From positions 1,364,001-1,428,000 of the forward strand of contig NZ_CP145263.1 in NCBI RefSeq assembly GCF_040739495.1: a DNA stretch of 64,000 bases, read 5' to 3'. The notes beneath the pieces were generated by a model, which did not search any database, had not been told where the DNA came from, and worked only from the letters and a program-made list of their open reading frames with translations. Source of the stretch: Staphylococcus capitis subsp. capitis (GTDB taxonomy: Bacteria > Bacillota > Bacilli > Staphylococcales > Staphylococcaceae). Positions 51,497 through 61,891 of this stretch are shown here, one piece after another. Made by a program: the position numbers and the translations under genes. Position 1 is the stretch's first letter, and every line of letters begins with the position of its first letter.

Positions 51497-52711
51497 TTAA
51501 TTTGCCATTTCTTCTTCTTGTTTAATACTATAATCTCCGGCATCTTCACCATAATAACGATTATATCTTCGTTTAAATAATAAGAATAGATGAGATACCA
51601 ATACTTTTAGTACAGCATATAATGGGATACCAATGATTACACCCACGACATTCATTAAATTACCTGCACATAACAAGATAAAGATAATTGTTAATGGATG
51701 TATTTTAAGTGTTTTACCCATTACGTTTGGAGAGATAAAGTGTCCTTCAAAGAATTGAACGAGTGTCCAAACAATAACTAATTTAAGTAACATCCATGGT
51801 GATGTAATGATGGCAATCACGATAGCTGGTGAAATCGCAATCGTTGGCCCTAAGTAAGGAACAACACTTGTTACTGCTGCGATACTAGCTAACACTAATG
51901 GATATTTAAGACCAATAATTGAATATCCAATTAATAGTAATACACCTATACAGAAAGAAACAATGATTTGACCTTGAATGTAAGAACCTACTTGAACGCT
52001 CATTTTTTCAAGTAAATCATGAAAATCCTTTCTAAATTTAGGTGGCATAATTTTTGTTGAATAATCTTTGAAACGATGACCATCTTTTAGCATAAAGAAT
52101 AAGATGAATGGCGTCGTTACTATGACAACACCAACGTTTGAAACAGCCTCAGCGAATGACGCAAGCTTAGGTCCAAATCCATCAAAGTACTCTGATAACA
52201 TCGAAGGAATCTTTTTCTGTGCTGATTCTAACCAATCATTAACTTGACTCATATAACTAGATAAGAAGGAGTTAGTAGTTATCTTCTCAACTGATTGAGT
52301 AATTTTATTTAAATAGTGTGGGGAATTTTTAATAAACCCTTCAATTTGTGAACCAATGATAGGAATAAGTAAGTTAACAATTAATGTAATGATTCCCACA
52401 ATAGCTACATAAATAATTGTAATACCTAATAATCTTGGAATACGATATCGCTCCATTAAGTTCACTAATGGATTAAAAAGATAGAATAAGATTAATGAGA
52501 CAATGATAGGTGCAGCAATTGTATTAAATACAATAATAAATGGTTCAAATACATAGGAAACTTTATCGAAAATAAAGATTACAATTCCTAATAAAACCAA
52601 TGCAACTAAACCATAGATAAGATCATTGCCACCTAAGAATCTCATAAATCTTGTTTCAGAAAAACTAAATATATGTTTTTTCTTTTCACTAGATTTATTT
52701 TCGTTTGACAT
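51497..52711 (-). CDS. AI-2E family transporter
   Basis: This 404-residue protein has about 8 membrane segments and matches the AI-2E (UPF0118/YdjX-like) permease family. The conserved GPTIAISPAIVIA and HFISPNVMGKTLKIHP regions are in its C-terminal half. Members export small molecules or Na+/H+; the AI-2 link is historical and not established here. I start it at the ATG at 52711; a longer in-frame opening exists. It lies downstream of glcT on the same strand. Confidence 0.88.
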   Translation of the reverse strand: MSNENKSSEKKKHIFSFSETRFMRFLGGNDLIYGLVALVLLGIVIFIFDKVSYVFEPFIIVFNTIAAPIIVSLILFYLFNPLVNLMERYRIPRLLGITIIYVAIVGIITLIVNLLIPIIGSQIEGFIKNSPHYLNKITQSVEKITTNSFLSSYMSQVNDWLESAQKKIPSMLSEYFDGFGPKLASFAEAVSNVGVVIVTTPFILFFMLKDGHRFKDYSTKIMPPKFRKDFHDLLEKMSVQVGSYIQGQIIVSFCIGVLLLIGYSIIGLKYPLVLASIAAVTSVVPYLGPTIAISPAIVIAIITSPWMLLKLVIVWTLVQFFEGHFISPNVMGKTLKIHPLTIIFILLCAGNLMNVVGVIIGIPLYAVLKVLVSHLFLLFKRRYNRYYGEDAGDYSIKQEEEMAN

Positions 52712-52871
52712 TAAATCACCATACCTCACATTCATAAATCAAATTAAATTATGATTTAAAATAATTTAGACTCATAAACAAAATATTCAAAAATACAATA
52801 TTTATGATAACACAAAATGAATGAAGTTAATCATTTTTATCCCAACTCAATCCAATAATAAACTTAACGTA

Positions 52872-53720
52872 TTATTCGATTTTAATTTGAGCTTCAAAAT
52901 GATGTATATGTATCGCAAGATATACAATTTCTGACTCATTGATAATAACTTCAAACTGACGTTGTATCATTTTTAAAATTTTATAAGCCGTATTAAAACA
53001 TTGTGGATAAAGATTTTTAACCATTAAGATAAAGTTTTCTTGTGCATCCACATTCTCCCCTTTGGTTAACCTATAAATTAAAAATTGTATATGTCTAATA
53101 AAACGTTGGTATTGCGTTGTCGTTTTATCAATTTCATGATTGAGATCAGATTCGATAATCGCCATACTTTTGTTAATTAATTTATTAATAACTGATATAT
53201 CATGTATCGATAAATCTTTAGAATTAGAAGCAATATGTAAGGCTATAAATCCGATTTCATCTTCAGGGAAATGCACATCTAACGTGGAATTCAGTTTATC
53301 AATGACTCGCTTAGCAATTTGATATGCGTCACTGTATAGATGCTGCGTCTCTATTGCAAATGGATTTGAAATAACTTGATTTTGTTTAAGTCTTTTATAT
53401 GCAAAGATAATATGATCTGTAAGTGCAACAACTAAATTTTTATCATCAGTTCGAATCGAGGCCCCAGAAATAATATTTACTGATTCGATAACAGCTTGGA
53501 CAACATGGTCTTCCCCCATCTCGACCAACGTTTTATAATGTTCTTTCTGCTGTTGCTGTTCTAATTTATATAGCTTTTCAATTGAAGCATTCTCATCAAG
53601 CATCATTCCAACTTTTTTATTAAAACCAATACCCTTGCCAATTAGCACAACTTCATGGTTATTACTTTTACATATGAGGACGTTGTTATTTAGTGTTTTC
53701 GTTATCTCGTAATTCCCCAT
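52872..53720 (-). CDS. glcT: BglG/SacY-family antiterminator GlcT
   Basis: This 282-residue protein has an N-terminal CAT RNA-binding domain (about 1-56, starting GNYEITKTLNNNV) and two PRD domains (about 65-170 and 172-282) with conserved His phosphorylation sites such as ALTDHI and IALHIAS. GlcT binds the RAT site of ptsG mRNA when glucose is present; that target is not in this window. The ATG at 53720 follows AAAGGTG. GlcT is chosen over LicT from its syntenic place in S. aureus. Confidence 0.88.
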   Translation of the reverse strand: MGNYEITKTLNNNVLICKSNNHEVVLIGKGIGFNKKVGMMLDENASIEKLYKLEQQQQKEHYKTLVEMGEDHVVQAVIESVNIISGASIRTDDKNLVVALTDHIIFAYKRLKQNQVISNPFAIETQHLYSDAYQIAKRVIDKLNSTLDVHFPEDEIGFIALHIASNSKDLSIHDISVINKLINKSMAIIESDLNHEIDKTTTQYQRFIRHIQFLIYRLTKGENVDAQENFILMVKNLYPQCFNTAYKILKMIQRQFEVIINESEIVYLAIHIHHFEAQIKIE

Positions 53721-53843
53721 TATAATCACCTTTCTCTTATCATTAGTAAGATTATAATGCTATTTTTTGAAAATGGAAAGCAACTTATTAAAGCGCTGAT
53801 AATTACTTTTGTACTAACAATTATCAATCATATGATTAAAAAA

Positions 53844-53877
53844 AACGACTTGAGAGGCAATCATGCATCAAGTCGTT
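53844..53877 (-). terminator. alsT terminator
   Basis: A perfect 10-bp stem (AACGACTTGA with TCAAGTCGTT) is followed on the minus strand by eight T. Confidence 0.92.
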
Positions 53878-53889
53878 ACTCTAACTATA

Positions 53890-55353
53890 TTATTTATCAT
53901 TACGTGGTATTTTAGCTTGAGATCCCCAAGATTCAATACCAAATAAATTAATTTCAAGATTTTCAGGTTTAAATACAGGTTTTTTACCTTCTTTACGCTG
54001 CTGTTGATAATCTTTCATAACAGCGAACGCGATATTAGACAATCCTATAATAGAAATAATATTAACTATGGCCATTAGACCCATAAATAAGTCTGCAGTA
54101 CTCCATACTGTTTCAGTTTTAGCAACTGCTCCGATGAATACTAACACAACTACTAAACATCTAAATACAAATAAAATTGCTTTGTTTTTAGATAAGAACT
54201 CAATATTTGATTGTCCGTAATAATAGTTACCTACAACTGATGAAAAAGCAAATAAAGTTATAGCCACTGTTAAGAAAATACCACCTGCTGAACCTAAATG
54301 TTCATTTAAAGCTGATTGAGTTACTGCTACACCTTGAGGTGCACTTTCGCCAAATTTTAATCCAGAGTATAGAAGAATCATGATAGCTGTTGCTGTACAA
54401 ACTAACATAGTGTCAAAGAATACTCCTAAAGATTGGATTAAACCTTGTTTAACAGGATGTGGGACAGCAGCAGTAGCGGCAGCATTTGGTGCAGAACCCA
54501 TACCTGCTTCATTTGAGAATAATCCGCGTTTGATACCTTGTAGTATAGCTGCACCAACAGCCCCACCAGTTACTTGTTGTAATCCGAAAGCACTTTTAAT
54601 GATAGTACCAATCATTGGAACAATTTGATCTATATTCAGTAACAAGATAACTAAAACCATTCCTATGTATATGATTGCCATAATAGGTACTATAAGTGAT
54701 GATAATGTTGCAATGCTTCTTACACCACCAAAAATAATTATTGCAGTAATTACAGCTAATATAATACCAGTAATAACTGGACTAACATGGTATTGTGTAT
54801 GAAGTGATTCCGCAATAGTATTGGATTGAACTGTATTAAATACAAATGCAAATGTGATTGTAATTAATGTTGCGAATACGATACCTAACCATTTTTGGTT
54901 AAGACCTTTTGTAATATAATACGCTGGTCCCCCACGGAAACCACCTTCTTTATCATGCACTTTATATACTTGCGCTAGTGTTGCTTCCATAAATGCACTG
55001 GCTGCACCAATAAAAGCTATAATCCACATCCAGAAAACTGCACCAGGTCCACCTAATACAATAGCTGTAGCTACGCCTGCAATATTACCAGTACCTACAC
55101 GTGAACCAGCACTAATAGCAAATGCTTGGAAAGGTGAAATACCTTTTTTACCACTACTTAGAGTTTCAGGTTTCTCAGTGAGTGCTCTAAACATTTCAGG
55201 TAGCATTCTTAATTGAACAAATTTAGAACTTATAGTAAAGAAAAAGCCTGCAGTTAATAAAAGTCCAATTAGATATTGCGACCAAATCAAATCATTCCCG
55301 ACCTGAACAAAAGATTTAAACCAGCCAGGAATCAAATTATCGAAATCTTGCAA
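53890..55353 (-). CDS. alsT: Sodium:alanine symporter (AGCS family)
   Basis: This 487-residue protein has about 11 membrane segments and the AGCS signature GRVGTGNIAGVATAI near residues 84-98. It imports alanine or glycine with Na+. The start is a TTG at 55353 behind AGAGGG. It is a single gene downstream of parC with a 214-bp spacer. S. aureus genes here are annotated alsT or gltS-like; alanine/glycine is the family expectation. Confidence 0.9.
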   Translation of the reverse strand: MQDFDNLIPGWFKSFVQVGNDLIWSQYLIGLLLTAGFFFTISSKFVQLRMLPEMFRALTEKPETLSSGKKGISPFQAFAISAGSRVGTGNIAGVATAIVLGGPGAVFWMWIIAFIGAASAFMEATLAQVYKVHDKEGGFRGGPAYYITKGLNQKWLGIVFATLITITFAFVFNTVQSNTIAESLHTQYHVSPVITGIILAVITAIIIFGGVRSIATLSSLIVPIMAIIYIGMVLVILLLNIDQIVPMIGTIIKSAFGLQQVTGGAVGAAILQGIKRGLFSNEAGMGSAPNAAATAAVPHPVKQGLIQSLGVFFDTMLVCTATAIMILLYSGLKFGESAPQGVAVTQSALNEHLGSAGGIFLTVAITLFAFSSVVGNYYYGQSNIEFLSKNKAILFVFRCLVVVLVFIGAVAKTETVWSTADLFMGLMAIVNIISIIGLSNIAFAVMKDYQQQRKEGKKPVFKPENLEINLFGIESWGSQAKIPRNDK

Positions 55354-55567
55354 ATTGAATCCCTCTCATCTTAATAAATTTATTCTCTTTAACGCATCAA
55401 GAGATTTATGTTCCCATTAAGAATCTAAAAACTTAATAAATATACTAATTTAAATAATTAAGTCCTATTCTGATTCTTTTAAATAGACATAAATCCCTTG
55501 TGCTTACTTTAGTTAATATTATTAAACTTTATTTTATCATTTAATGCTATGGTTGCATATACTTAAT

Positions 55568-57970
55568 TTACTCTAAGGTCATGCTTACCACTTGACCAAA
55601 GTCCTCGACATCAATAATAAATGAGCCATTAGTGTATTGTTCTGATAGATGGACTTCATTAATATTACCGGACTCTTCATTACTGTTAGAGAAAATCGTA
55701 TAAGTTTGTTGCCCTTCTTTAACCACTGCTGCATCAACAATACGATGTGGGTTTTTCTTAAGTTCTTTCAATAAAGTGATACCACGTTGAGCACGTTTAG
55801 CGACTTGTAATACTTTATAACTGATACGTTTAATAGCACCACGTTGTGTGATCATTAAGATAGAATCAGAGTCAGAAACACTTTCTGTCATTACAACATG
55901 ATCTTCATCTTTAAGGTTAATGGATTTAATCCCTGCCGCTCTTAAACCAGTATCAGATAACTCATCAGTTGAGTAAGTAAGTGACATACCTTTATGTGTA
56001 AGTACTGTTACTAATTGATCAGATTCTAATCGTATTACATTAACAATCTCATCATGGTCTTTCACTTTCATACCTACAAGCGGCTTATTAAATCTTGTAG
56101 TTTTAAATTGAGGAACACTACTTTTCTTAATCATGCCATTTTTAGTAGCCATGACATAGAATGCATTATTATTAAAGTCTTTTTCATTATAAACATCAAC
56201 CACTTGTTCATCTTCATCAATAGGAACAATTTGTGAAACATGTTGACCAAGTTCCTTCCAACGTATATCTGCTAACTTATGTACCGGAATAAATAGGTAG
56301 CGTCCTTTATTAGTGAAGACTAGTACAGTATCTTGAGTATTCACTTCTTGATATTTTAATAAACGGTCTCCATCTTTTAAGCCTATTTCAGTAACACCAC
56401 TTGCATTGAAACTACGTGTAGATGTACGTTTGATATAACCATGATGAGAAACACTTAAAATAACTTCCTCACTAGGAACCATGACTTCTTTATCTATTTT
56501 TATTTCAGAAATTTCAGCTTCGATTGTTGATAAGCGATCAACTTTAAACTTTTTCTTAATTTCATTTAATTCATCTTTTATCACACTTAACAATGCATCG
56601 TGATCATCTAAAATATTTCTTAATTCTTTAATTAAAGCCTCTAATTCAGCATGCTCATCTTCTAAGGCTACAATATCTGTATTTGTTAATCTATACAGTT
56701 GTAACATTACGATAGCTTCAGCTTGTGCTTCAGTAAAATCAAATTCAGCAACTAAGTTGTCTTTCGCATCTTTTTTATTCTTTGAATTACGAATTAAAGC
56801 AATAACTTCATCTAAGATAGATAATGCCTTCATTAAACCTTCAACGATATGCATGCGTTTTTCCGCATGATCTAAATCATAACGCGTTCTATTAGTTACG
56901 ACTTCAATTTGATGATTTAAATAGCTTTCTATAATTTCACGTAATCCCATTAATTTAGGTCGACCATCGCTGATAGCAACCATATTAAAATTATAAGAAA
57001 TTTGAAGATCAGAGTTTTTGTATAAATAATTCTTAATTGATTCACTATTAACGTCTTTTTTTAGTTCGATTGCGATACGTAAACCAGTTCTATCTGTTTC
57101 ATCACGTACTTCTACGATGCCATCAACTTTTTTGTCAGCACGTAATTCATCTATACGTTTAACTAAACTACTTTTGTTAACTTCATATGGTATTTCAGTA
57201 ATGATAAGTTGCTTACGGCCGCTTCTTAATTCTTCTTCATCCACTCTTGAACGTACGACTATTTTACCTTTACCAGATTCATATGCTTTCTTAATGCCAT
57301 CTATACCTTGAATAATCCCACCAGTAGGAAAATCAGGTCCTTTAATATGTTTCATTAACTGATTTACTGTAATGTCAGGATTATCGATATATTTTAAGGT
57401 AGCTTGAATAACTTCTGCTAAGTTATGTGGTGGAATATCAGTCGCATATCCTGAAGATATACCTGTAGACCCATTTACTAAAAGATTAGGAAATCTTGAA
57501 GGTAATACCATTGGCTCTAGAGTAGTATCATCATAGTTCGGTATAAAGGCTACTGTTTCCTTATTAATATCTCTTAATAATTCTTCAGATAATTGACTTA
57601 ACTTAGCCTCTGTATAACGCATCGCAGCTGGCGGATCATTATCAATACTACCATTATTACCATGCATTTCGATTAATACATGTCGAAGTTTCCAATCTTG
57701 ACTTAGACGTACCATAGCATCATATACTGAAGAATCACCATGAGGATGATATTGTCCAATAACGTCACCGACTGTTTTAGCACTTTTACGGAAATTCTTA
57801 TCAAATGTATTACCACTTGAATACATAGCGAATAAAATTCTTCGTTGTACTGGTTTTAATCCGTCACGTACATCTGGTAATGCACGTTCTTGAATGATGT
57901 ACTTACTATAACGTCCGAAGCGGTCACCGATAACATCTTCAAGGGATAAATCTTGAATTATCTCACTCAA
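55568..57970 (-). CDS. parC: DNA topoisomerase IV subunit A
   Basis: This 800-residue ParC/GrlA has the winged-helix DNA-gate domain with the catalytic Tyr in AMRYTE near residue 119. C-terminal beta-pinwheel repeats run from about 500 to 800. The quinolone-resistance region reads GDSSVYDAM: Ser80 and Asp84 are the wild-type residues for coagulase-negative staphylococci, so no known first-step quinolone mutation is seen. It overlaps parE by 4 nt. With ParE it decatenates chromosomes. Confidence 0.97.
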   Translation of the reverse strand: MSEIIQDLSLEDVIGDRFGRYSKYIIQERALPDVRDGLKPVQRRILFAMYSSGNTFDKNFRKSAKTVGDVIGQYHPHGDSSVYDAMVRLSQDWKLRHVLIEMHGNNGSIDNDPPAAMRYTEAKLSQLSEELLRDINKETVAFIPNYDDTTLEPMVLPSRFPNLLVNGSTGISSGYATDIPPHNLAEVIQATLKYIDNPDITVNQLMKHIKGPDFPTGGIIQGIDGIKKAYESGKGKIVVRSRVDEEELRSGRKQLIITEIPYEVNKSSLVKRIDELRADKKVDGIVEVRDETDRTGLRIAIELKKDVNSESIKNYLYKNSDLQISYNFNMVAISDGRPKLMGLREIIESYLNHQIEVVTNRTRYDLDHAEKRMHIVEGLMKALSILDEVIALIRNSKNKKDAKDNLVAEFDFTEAQAEAIVMLQLYRLTNTDIVALEDEHAELEALIKELRNILDDHDALLSVIKDELNEIKKKFKVDRLSTIEAEISEIKIDKEVMVPSEEVILSVSHHGYIKRTSTRSFNASGVTEIGLKDGDRLLKYQEVNTQDTVLVFTNKGRYLFIPVHKLADIRWKELGQHVSQIVPIDEDEQVVDVYNEKDFNNNAFYVMATKNGMIKKSSVPQFKTTRFNKPLVGMKVKDHDEIVNVIRLESDQLVTVLTHKGMSLTYSTDELSDTGLRAAGIKSINLKDEDHVVMTESVSDSDSILMITQRGAIKRISYKVLQVAKRAQRGITLLKELKKNPHRIVDAAVVKEGQQTYTIFSNSNEESGNINEVHLSEQYTNGSFIIDVEDFGQVVSMTLE

Positions 57971-59967
57971 TTCGTTTCCTCCTCAATATATTCTTCGTTT
58001 TCAAGAACTTGAACTTCTTTATTATCTAATATGCTTTGATCTTCTTGCATACCAAATTCAACATGGCTTTCGATCCATTCACGACGTGGTGCAACTTTGT
58101 CACCCATGAGGGTTGTTACACGTTTAGATGAACGTACTTCATCTTCGACTTGAACACGAATTAATGTACGAGTCTCAGGATTCATTGTTGTCTCCCATAA
58201 TTGTTCAGGGTTCATCTCACCTAAACCTTTATAACGTTGTAACGTAAATCCTTTGCCAAGTTGCTTTTGTAATTTTTCTAATTCATCATCAGTCCATGCA
58301 TATTCTACTTTCTTAGTTTTACCTTTACCTTTTTCTAACTTATAGAGAGGAGGTAATGCGATAAATACACGACCCGCTTGTACTAATGGTTTCATGTATT
58401 TAAAGAAGAAAGTTAATAACAGTACTTGAATATGCGCACCATCAGTATCGGCATCGGTCATAATAATCACGCGATTATAATTGCTATCCTCAATTTTGAA
58501 GTCATTACCAACACCTGCACCAATAGTATGAATAATTGTGTTGATTTCCTCATTTTTGAAGATATCTTCTAGACGTGCTTTTTCAGTATTAATTACTTTA
58601 CCTCGAAGCGGCAAGATTGCTTGGAATTTGCGATCACGACCTAGTTTAGCAGACCCACCTGCTGAGTCACCCTCAACAAGATATAATTCATTTTTATCTG
58701 TGTTTTTACTTTGTGCTGGTGTGAGTTTACCTGATAACAAAGTATCTTTATGTTTATTCTTTTTACCAGAACGTGCATCTTCACGAGCTTTACGTGCTGC
58801 TTCACGTGCTTGTTGTGCTTTAATTGCTTTTTTAACTAAAGATTTAGATAATTGGCCTTTTTCTTCTAAATAGAAAGGCAATTTTTCGGAAACAACTGAA
58901 TCAACAGCACTTCTCGCTTCAGAAGTCCCTAGTTTAGATTTAGTTTGGCCTTCAAATTGTAGTAACTCTTCAGGGATACGTACAGAAATAATTGCAGTGA
59001 GCCCTTCTCGTATATCATTACCATCTAAATTTTTATCTTTATCTTTTAATTCATTGATTCTACGTGCATAATCGTTAAACACACGTGTCATAGCAGTCTT
59101 AAAACCTACTTCATGTGTACCGCCATCTTTAGTACGAACGTTATTTACAAAACTTAAAATACTTTCAGAATATTGATCATTATATTGAAAAGCCACTTCA
59201 ACTTCGATATTGTTAGCTAACCCTGAAAATGTAGTAACATCATGAAGTACTTCTTTACCTTCATTGACATAGCTAACAAATTCTTTAATACCTTCTTCAT
59301 AGTGATAAACTTCTTCACGTTCTTTACCACTACGTAAATCATTAAGCGTAATCTTGAGGTTCTTTAGTAAGAATGCCGACTCTTGTAAACGTTCACTTAA
59401 TACATCAAAGTTAAAGGACGTTGTCGCCTTGAAAATTTCAGGATCCGGTTTAAATGTAACTTTAGTACCTGTCTTTTTAGTTTTACCTTTTTTATTAAGT
59501 CCTGTAGCTGGTATACCACCGTCTTTAAAACTTTGAGTGTAAATATTACCATCTCTATGTATCTCGACTTCTAACCATTCACTTAATGCATTAACGACCG
59601 AAGCACCAACACCATGAAGTCCTCCAGAAGTTTTATAGCCACCTTGGCCAAATTTCCCACCGGCGTGTAATACTGTGAAAATAACTTCAACAGTTGGTTT
59701 ACCAGACGCATGAATACCCGTTGGCATACCACGTCCATTATCTTCAATTGATATACTGTCATCTTGATTAATTGTTACAGTGATTTCATCACCATAACCG
59801 TTTAAAACTTCATCGACGGAGTTATCGACAACTTCATATACAAGATGATGTAATCCTCGTTTATCAGTTGATCCTATATACATCCCAGGTCTTTTTCTAA
59901 CAGCTTCAAGGCCTTCAAGTACCTGAATAGAATCATCTGAGTAAGTATTTTGTTTATTCACTGCCAA
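57967..59967 (-). CDS. parE: DNA topoisomerase IV subunit B
   Basis: This 666-residue ParE/GrlB has a GHKL ATPase domain (EVVDNSVDE near 46, [14 protein letters not shown] near 117-130). The TOPRIM domain has [10 protein letters not shown] near 430 and [11 protein letters not shown] near 500. The start is a TTG at 59967 behind AGGAGG. It heads parE-parC and has a LexA-like box 17 bp upstream of the start, fitting reports that S. aureus parE-parC belong to the SOS regulon. Confidence 0.97.
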   Translation of the reverse strand: MAVNKQNTYSDDSIQVLEGLEAVRKRPGMYIGSTDKRGLHHLVYEVVDNSVDEVLNGYGDEITVTINQDDSISIEDNGRGMPTGIHASGKPTVEVIFTVLHAGGKFGQGGYKTSGGLHGVGASVVNALSEWLEVEIHRDGNIYTQSFKDGGIPATGLNKKGKTKKTGTKVTFKPDPEIFKATTSFNFDVLSERLQESAFLLKNLKITLNDLRSGKEREEVYHYEEGIKEFVSYVNEGKEVLHDVTTFSGLANNIEVEVAFQYNDQYSESILSFVNNVRTKDGGTHEVGFKTAMTRVFNDYARRINELKDKDKNLDGNDIREGLTAIISVRIPEELLQFEGQTKSKLGTSEARSAVDSVVSEKLPFYLEEKGQLSKSLVKKAIKAQQAREAARKAREDARSGKKNKHKDTLLSGKLTPAQSKNTDKNELYLVEGDSAGGSAKLGRDRKFQAILPLRGKVINTEKARLEDIFKNEEINTIIHTIGAGVGNDFKIEDSNYNRVIIMTDADTDGAHIQVLLLTFFFKYMKPLVQAGRVFIALPPLYKLEKGKGKTKKVEYAWTDDELEKLQKQLGKGFTLQRYKGLGEMNPEQLWETTMNPETRTLIRVQVEDEVRSSKRVTTLMGDKVAPRREWIESHVEFGMQEDQSILDNKEVQVLENEEYIEEETN

Positions 59968-59983
59968 TGATTTCGCCCTCCTA

Positions 59984-59997
59984 CAAACGTACGTTCG
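59984..59997 (-). promoter_or_regulatory. LexA-like box upstream of parE
   Basis: CGAACGTACGTTTG on the minus strand matches the Gram-positive LexA site CGAACN4GTTCG except for one T in the right half. It lies just upstream of the parE ribosome site, where binding could block transcription. Confidence 0.65.
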
Positions 59998-60170
59998 TTT
60001 TTAAAACTATACAATAGTTATTCTTATATAAATTGACTTAAATTGCAAGTATCATTTATACAATCAGGTTGTTTTGATTGCTTTCTTCCAATAATTTAAA
60101 TTATGAATGTTCTAATTGATTATGAATATGGTAAAATGAAGCTAAGTCACTAAAGGATGTGTAAGTTTTT

Positions 60171-60779
60171 ATGATGATTGTCGTCATGTTAGTTTTAAGT
60201 TATCTTATTGGCGCATTTCCAAGTGGATTAGTTATTGGTAAATTATTTTTCAAAAAAGATATTAGACAGTATGGCAGTGGCAACACTGGAGCAACAAATA
60301 GCTTTCGTGTTTTAGGGAGGCCAGCAGGTTTTATAGTTACATTTTTAGATATCTTTAAAGGATTTATAACGGTCTTTTTCCCGTTATGGTTCCCTGTTCA
60401 CGCTGATGGCATAATCAGTACATTCTTTACGAATGGATTAATAGTAGGTTTATTTGCAATTTTGGGACATGTATATCCTATTTACCTTAAATTTAATGGT
60501 GGAAAGGCTGTTGCGACAAGCGCAGGTGTCGTATTAGGCGTAAACCCTTTATTACTTCTCGTTTTAGCAATTATCTTCTTTGGGATATTAAAGATATTTA
60601 AGTATGTTTCTTTATCAAGTATCATTGCTGCAATCTGTTGTGTCATTGGCTCAGTCATTATTCATGACTATATTTTATTAGGAATGAGTGCACTTGTATC
60701 AATTATACTAATCTTTCGTCATAGAACTAACATTGTTAGAATTTTCAAAGGTGAAGAACCTAAAATTAAATGGATGTAA
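60171..60779 (+). CDS. plsY: Glycerol-3-phosphate acyltransferase PlsY
   Basis: This 202-residue membrane enzyme with about five helices acylates glycerol-3-phosphate from acyl-phosphate, the first step of phospholipid synthesis. The conserved cytoplasmic motifs GSGNTGATN (near residues 37-45) and [11 protein letters not shown] (near 106-116) are present. It is divergent from parE and ends at its own terminator. Confidence 0.95.
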   Translation: MMIVVMLVLSYLIGAFPSGLVIGKLFFKKDIRQYGSGNTGATNSFRVLGRPAGFIVTFLDIFKGFITVFFPLWFPVHADGIISTFFTNGLIVGLFAILGHVYPIYLKFNGGKAVATSAGVVLGVNPLLLLVLAIIFFGILKIFKYVSLSSIIAAICCVIGSVIIHDYILLGMSALVSIILIFRHRTNIVRIFKGEEPKIKWM

Positions 60780-60793
60780 CTTAAAATTAATTC

Positions 60794-60826
60794 ACGCTAG
60801 AAGTTAATAGCTTCTAGTGTTTTTTT
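60794..60826 (+). terminator. plsY terminator
   Basis: A 10-bp stem (ACGCTAGAAG with CTTCTAGTGT, one G-U) is followed by seven T. Confidence 0.88.
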
Positions 60827-60945
60827 ATGATATCAACTTTATTTAGATTAAAATCGTATAAATGATGCGATTATGATAATTATGCTATAATGCGTATACC
60901 TTAATCACAACAATTAAGTGCTAATTAAAATTGGAGGTATGAAAT

Positions 60946-61242
60946 ATGGATATTGAACTTACTAAAGAGGCAGTTGAATGGTTCAAAGACGAACTAGATT
61001 TACCCGAAGATAATAAAGTACTTCAATTTTATGTAAGATATGGTGGCGAATTTCAGCTTAAGCAAGGATTTAGCCCTGCTTTTAGTGTAGATAGAAGAGA
61101 TGATATAGAAATAGGTTTTGAACAAAGCTATGATGGTTTAAATGTTGTCGTAGCGGAAAAGGATTTATGGTACTTCAAAGATGATGTAATATTAGTAGAT
61201 GTAGTCGATCATGAAGATGAAATCTCTTATACTAAAAAATAA
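60946..61242 (+). CDS. HesB/YneR-like protein without cysteines
   Basis: This 98-residue acidic protein aligns with the HesB/IscA-like fold group (YneR of B. subtilis). It starts [17 protein letters not shown], and a YVRYGGEF segment follows. It has no cysteine at all, so it cannot bind an Fe-S cluster as IscA does. Function is unknown. The ATG follows TTGGAGG, and the stop overlaps the terminator. Confidence 0.8.
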   Translation: MDIELTKEAVEWFKDELDLPEDNKVLQFYVRYGGEFQLKQGFSPAFSVDRRDDIEIGFEQSYDGLNVVVAEKDLWYFKDDVILVDVVDHEDEISYTKK

Positions 61243-61280
61243 AATTCCCCGCTTTTGACTGAGTCAGAAGCGGGAATTTT
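61241..61280. terminator. Bidirectional terminator between the HesB-like gene and the thioesterase
   Basis: An inverted repeat of about 19 bp (AAAATTCCCCGCTT plus TGAC with its complement) has A/T-runs on both flanks. It begins within the stop codon of the upstream gene. Confidence 0.92.
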
Positions 61281-61288
61281 AGTATAAT

Positions 61289-61756
61289 TTATAGATTGTT
61301 GATGCCAGCTGTCACTTCAAATTCTTTACCTTCTTTATTAAGTTCTGCAACTCTACTATAAGTAGCATGCCAATCTGGGAAGTAACGATCTAAACGTATA
61401 GGTCTAAAGTTATCATCTTTCATACATATTAATTCCGTTGAACCAGTTGTAGCTAATTCACCCTTTTCATTATAAACCTCATAGCAATATAAAGAACGCA
61501 ATCTTGAATATTTTTCAACCCAAGTTTTGATGGTCACTTTTTCTGGATAAAAGATTGATTTTTTATATTGAATATTTAAGTCAGTTACAGGTGATATGAT
61601 ACCCGTTTTTTCCATATCTGCATAACTAAATCCAAGTTTTCTTATGTAATCAGTACGCGCAACTTCAAACCATGTAGCGTAGTTACCGTGATAAATAACT
61701 CCCATTTTATCTGTTTCCTGATATCTTGCTTCTATTTCCGTCAAACTATAAATCAT
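61289..61756 (-). CDS. YbgC/FadM-like hot-dog acyl-CoA thioesterase
   Basis: This 155-residue single hot-dog domain carries RYQETDKMGVIYHGNY near residues 9-24, the 4HBT active-site segment. The start is the ATG at 61756 (MIYSLTE), 8 nt after GAAGGAC; an in-frame codon farther upstream sits on that site. It hydrolyses acyl-CoA; the substrate is unknown, with a menaquinone-pathway role possible. It lies downstream of acnA on the same strand. Confidence 0.87.
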   Translation of the reverse strand: MIYSLTEIEARYQETDKMGVIYHGNYATWFEVARTDYIRKLGFSYADMEKTGIISPVTDLNIQYKKSIFYPEKVTIKTWVEKYSRLRSLYCYEVYNEKGELATTGSTELICMKDDNFRPIRLDRYFPDWHATYSRVAELNKEGKEFEVTAGINNL

Positions 61757-61817
61757 AAGCATTTGTCCTTCTTTCAACTCATCATTTCTATTTACAATTT
61801 AAGGATAACACAAAGAA

Positions 61818-61845
61818 GCCGTGCCAACACAAGTGTTAGCACGGC
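61818..61845 (-). terminator. acnA terminator
   Basis: GCCGTGCCAACAC pairs with GTGTTAGCACGGC around a two-base loop, with one mismatch; the T-run is short. It lies 46 nt past the acnA stop. Confidence 0.8.
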
Positions 61846-61891
61846 AATTGTTTAACTTAAGAAATCTTTAAAGCTATTAAGTCTTAGGAGA

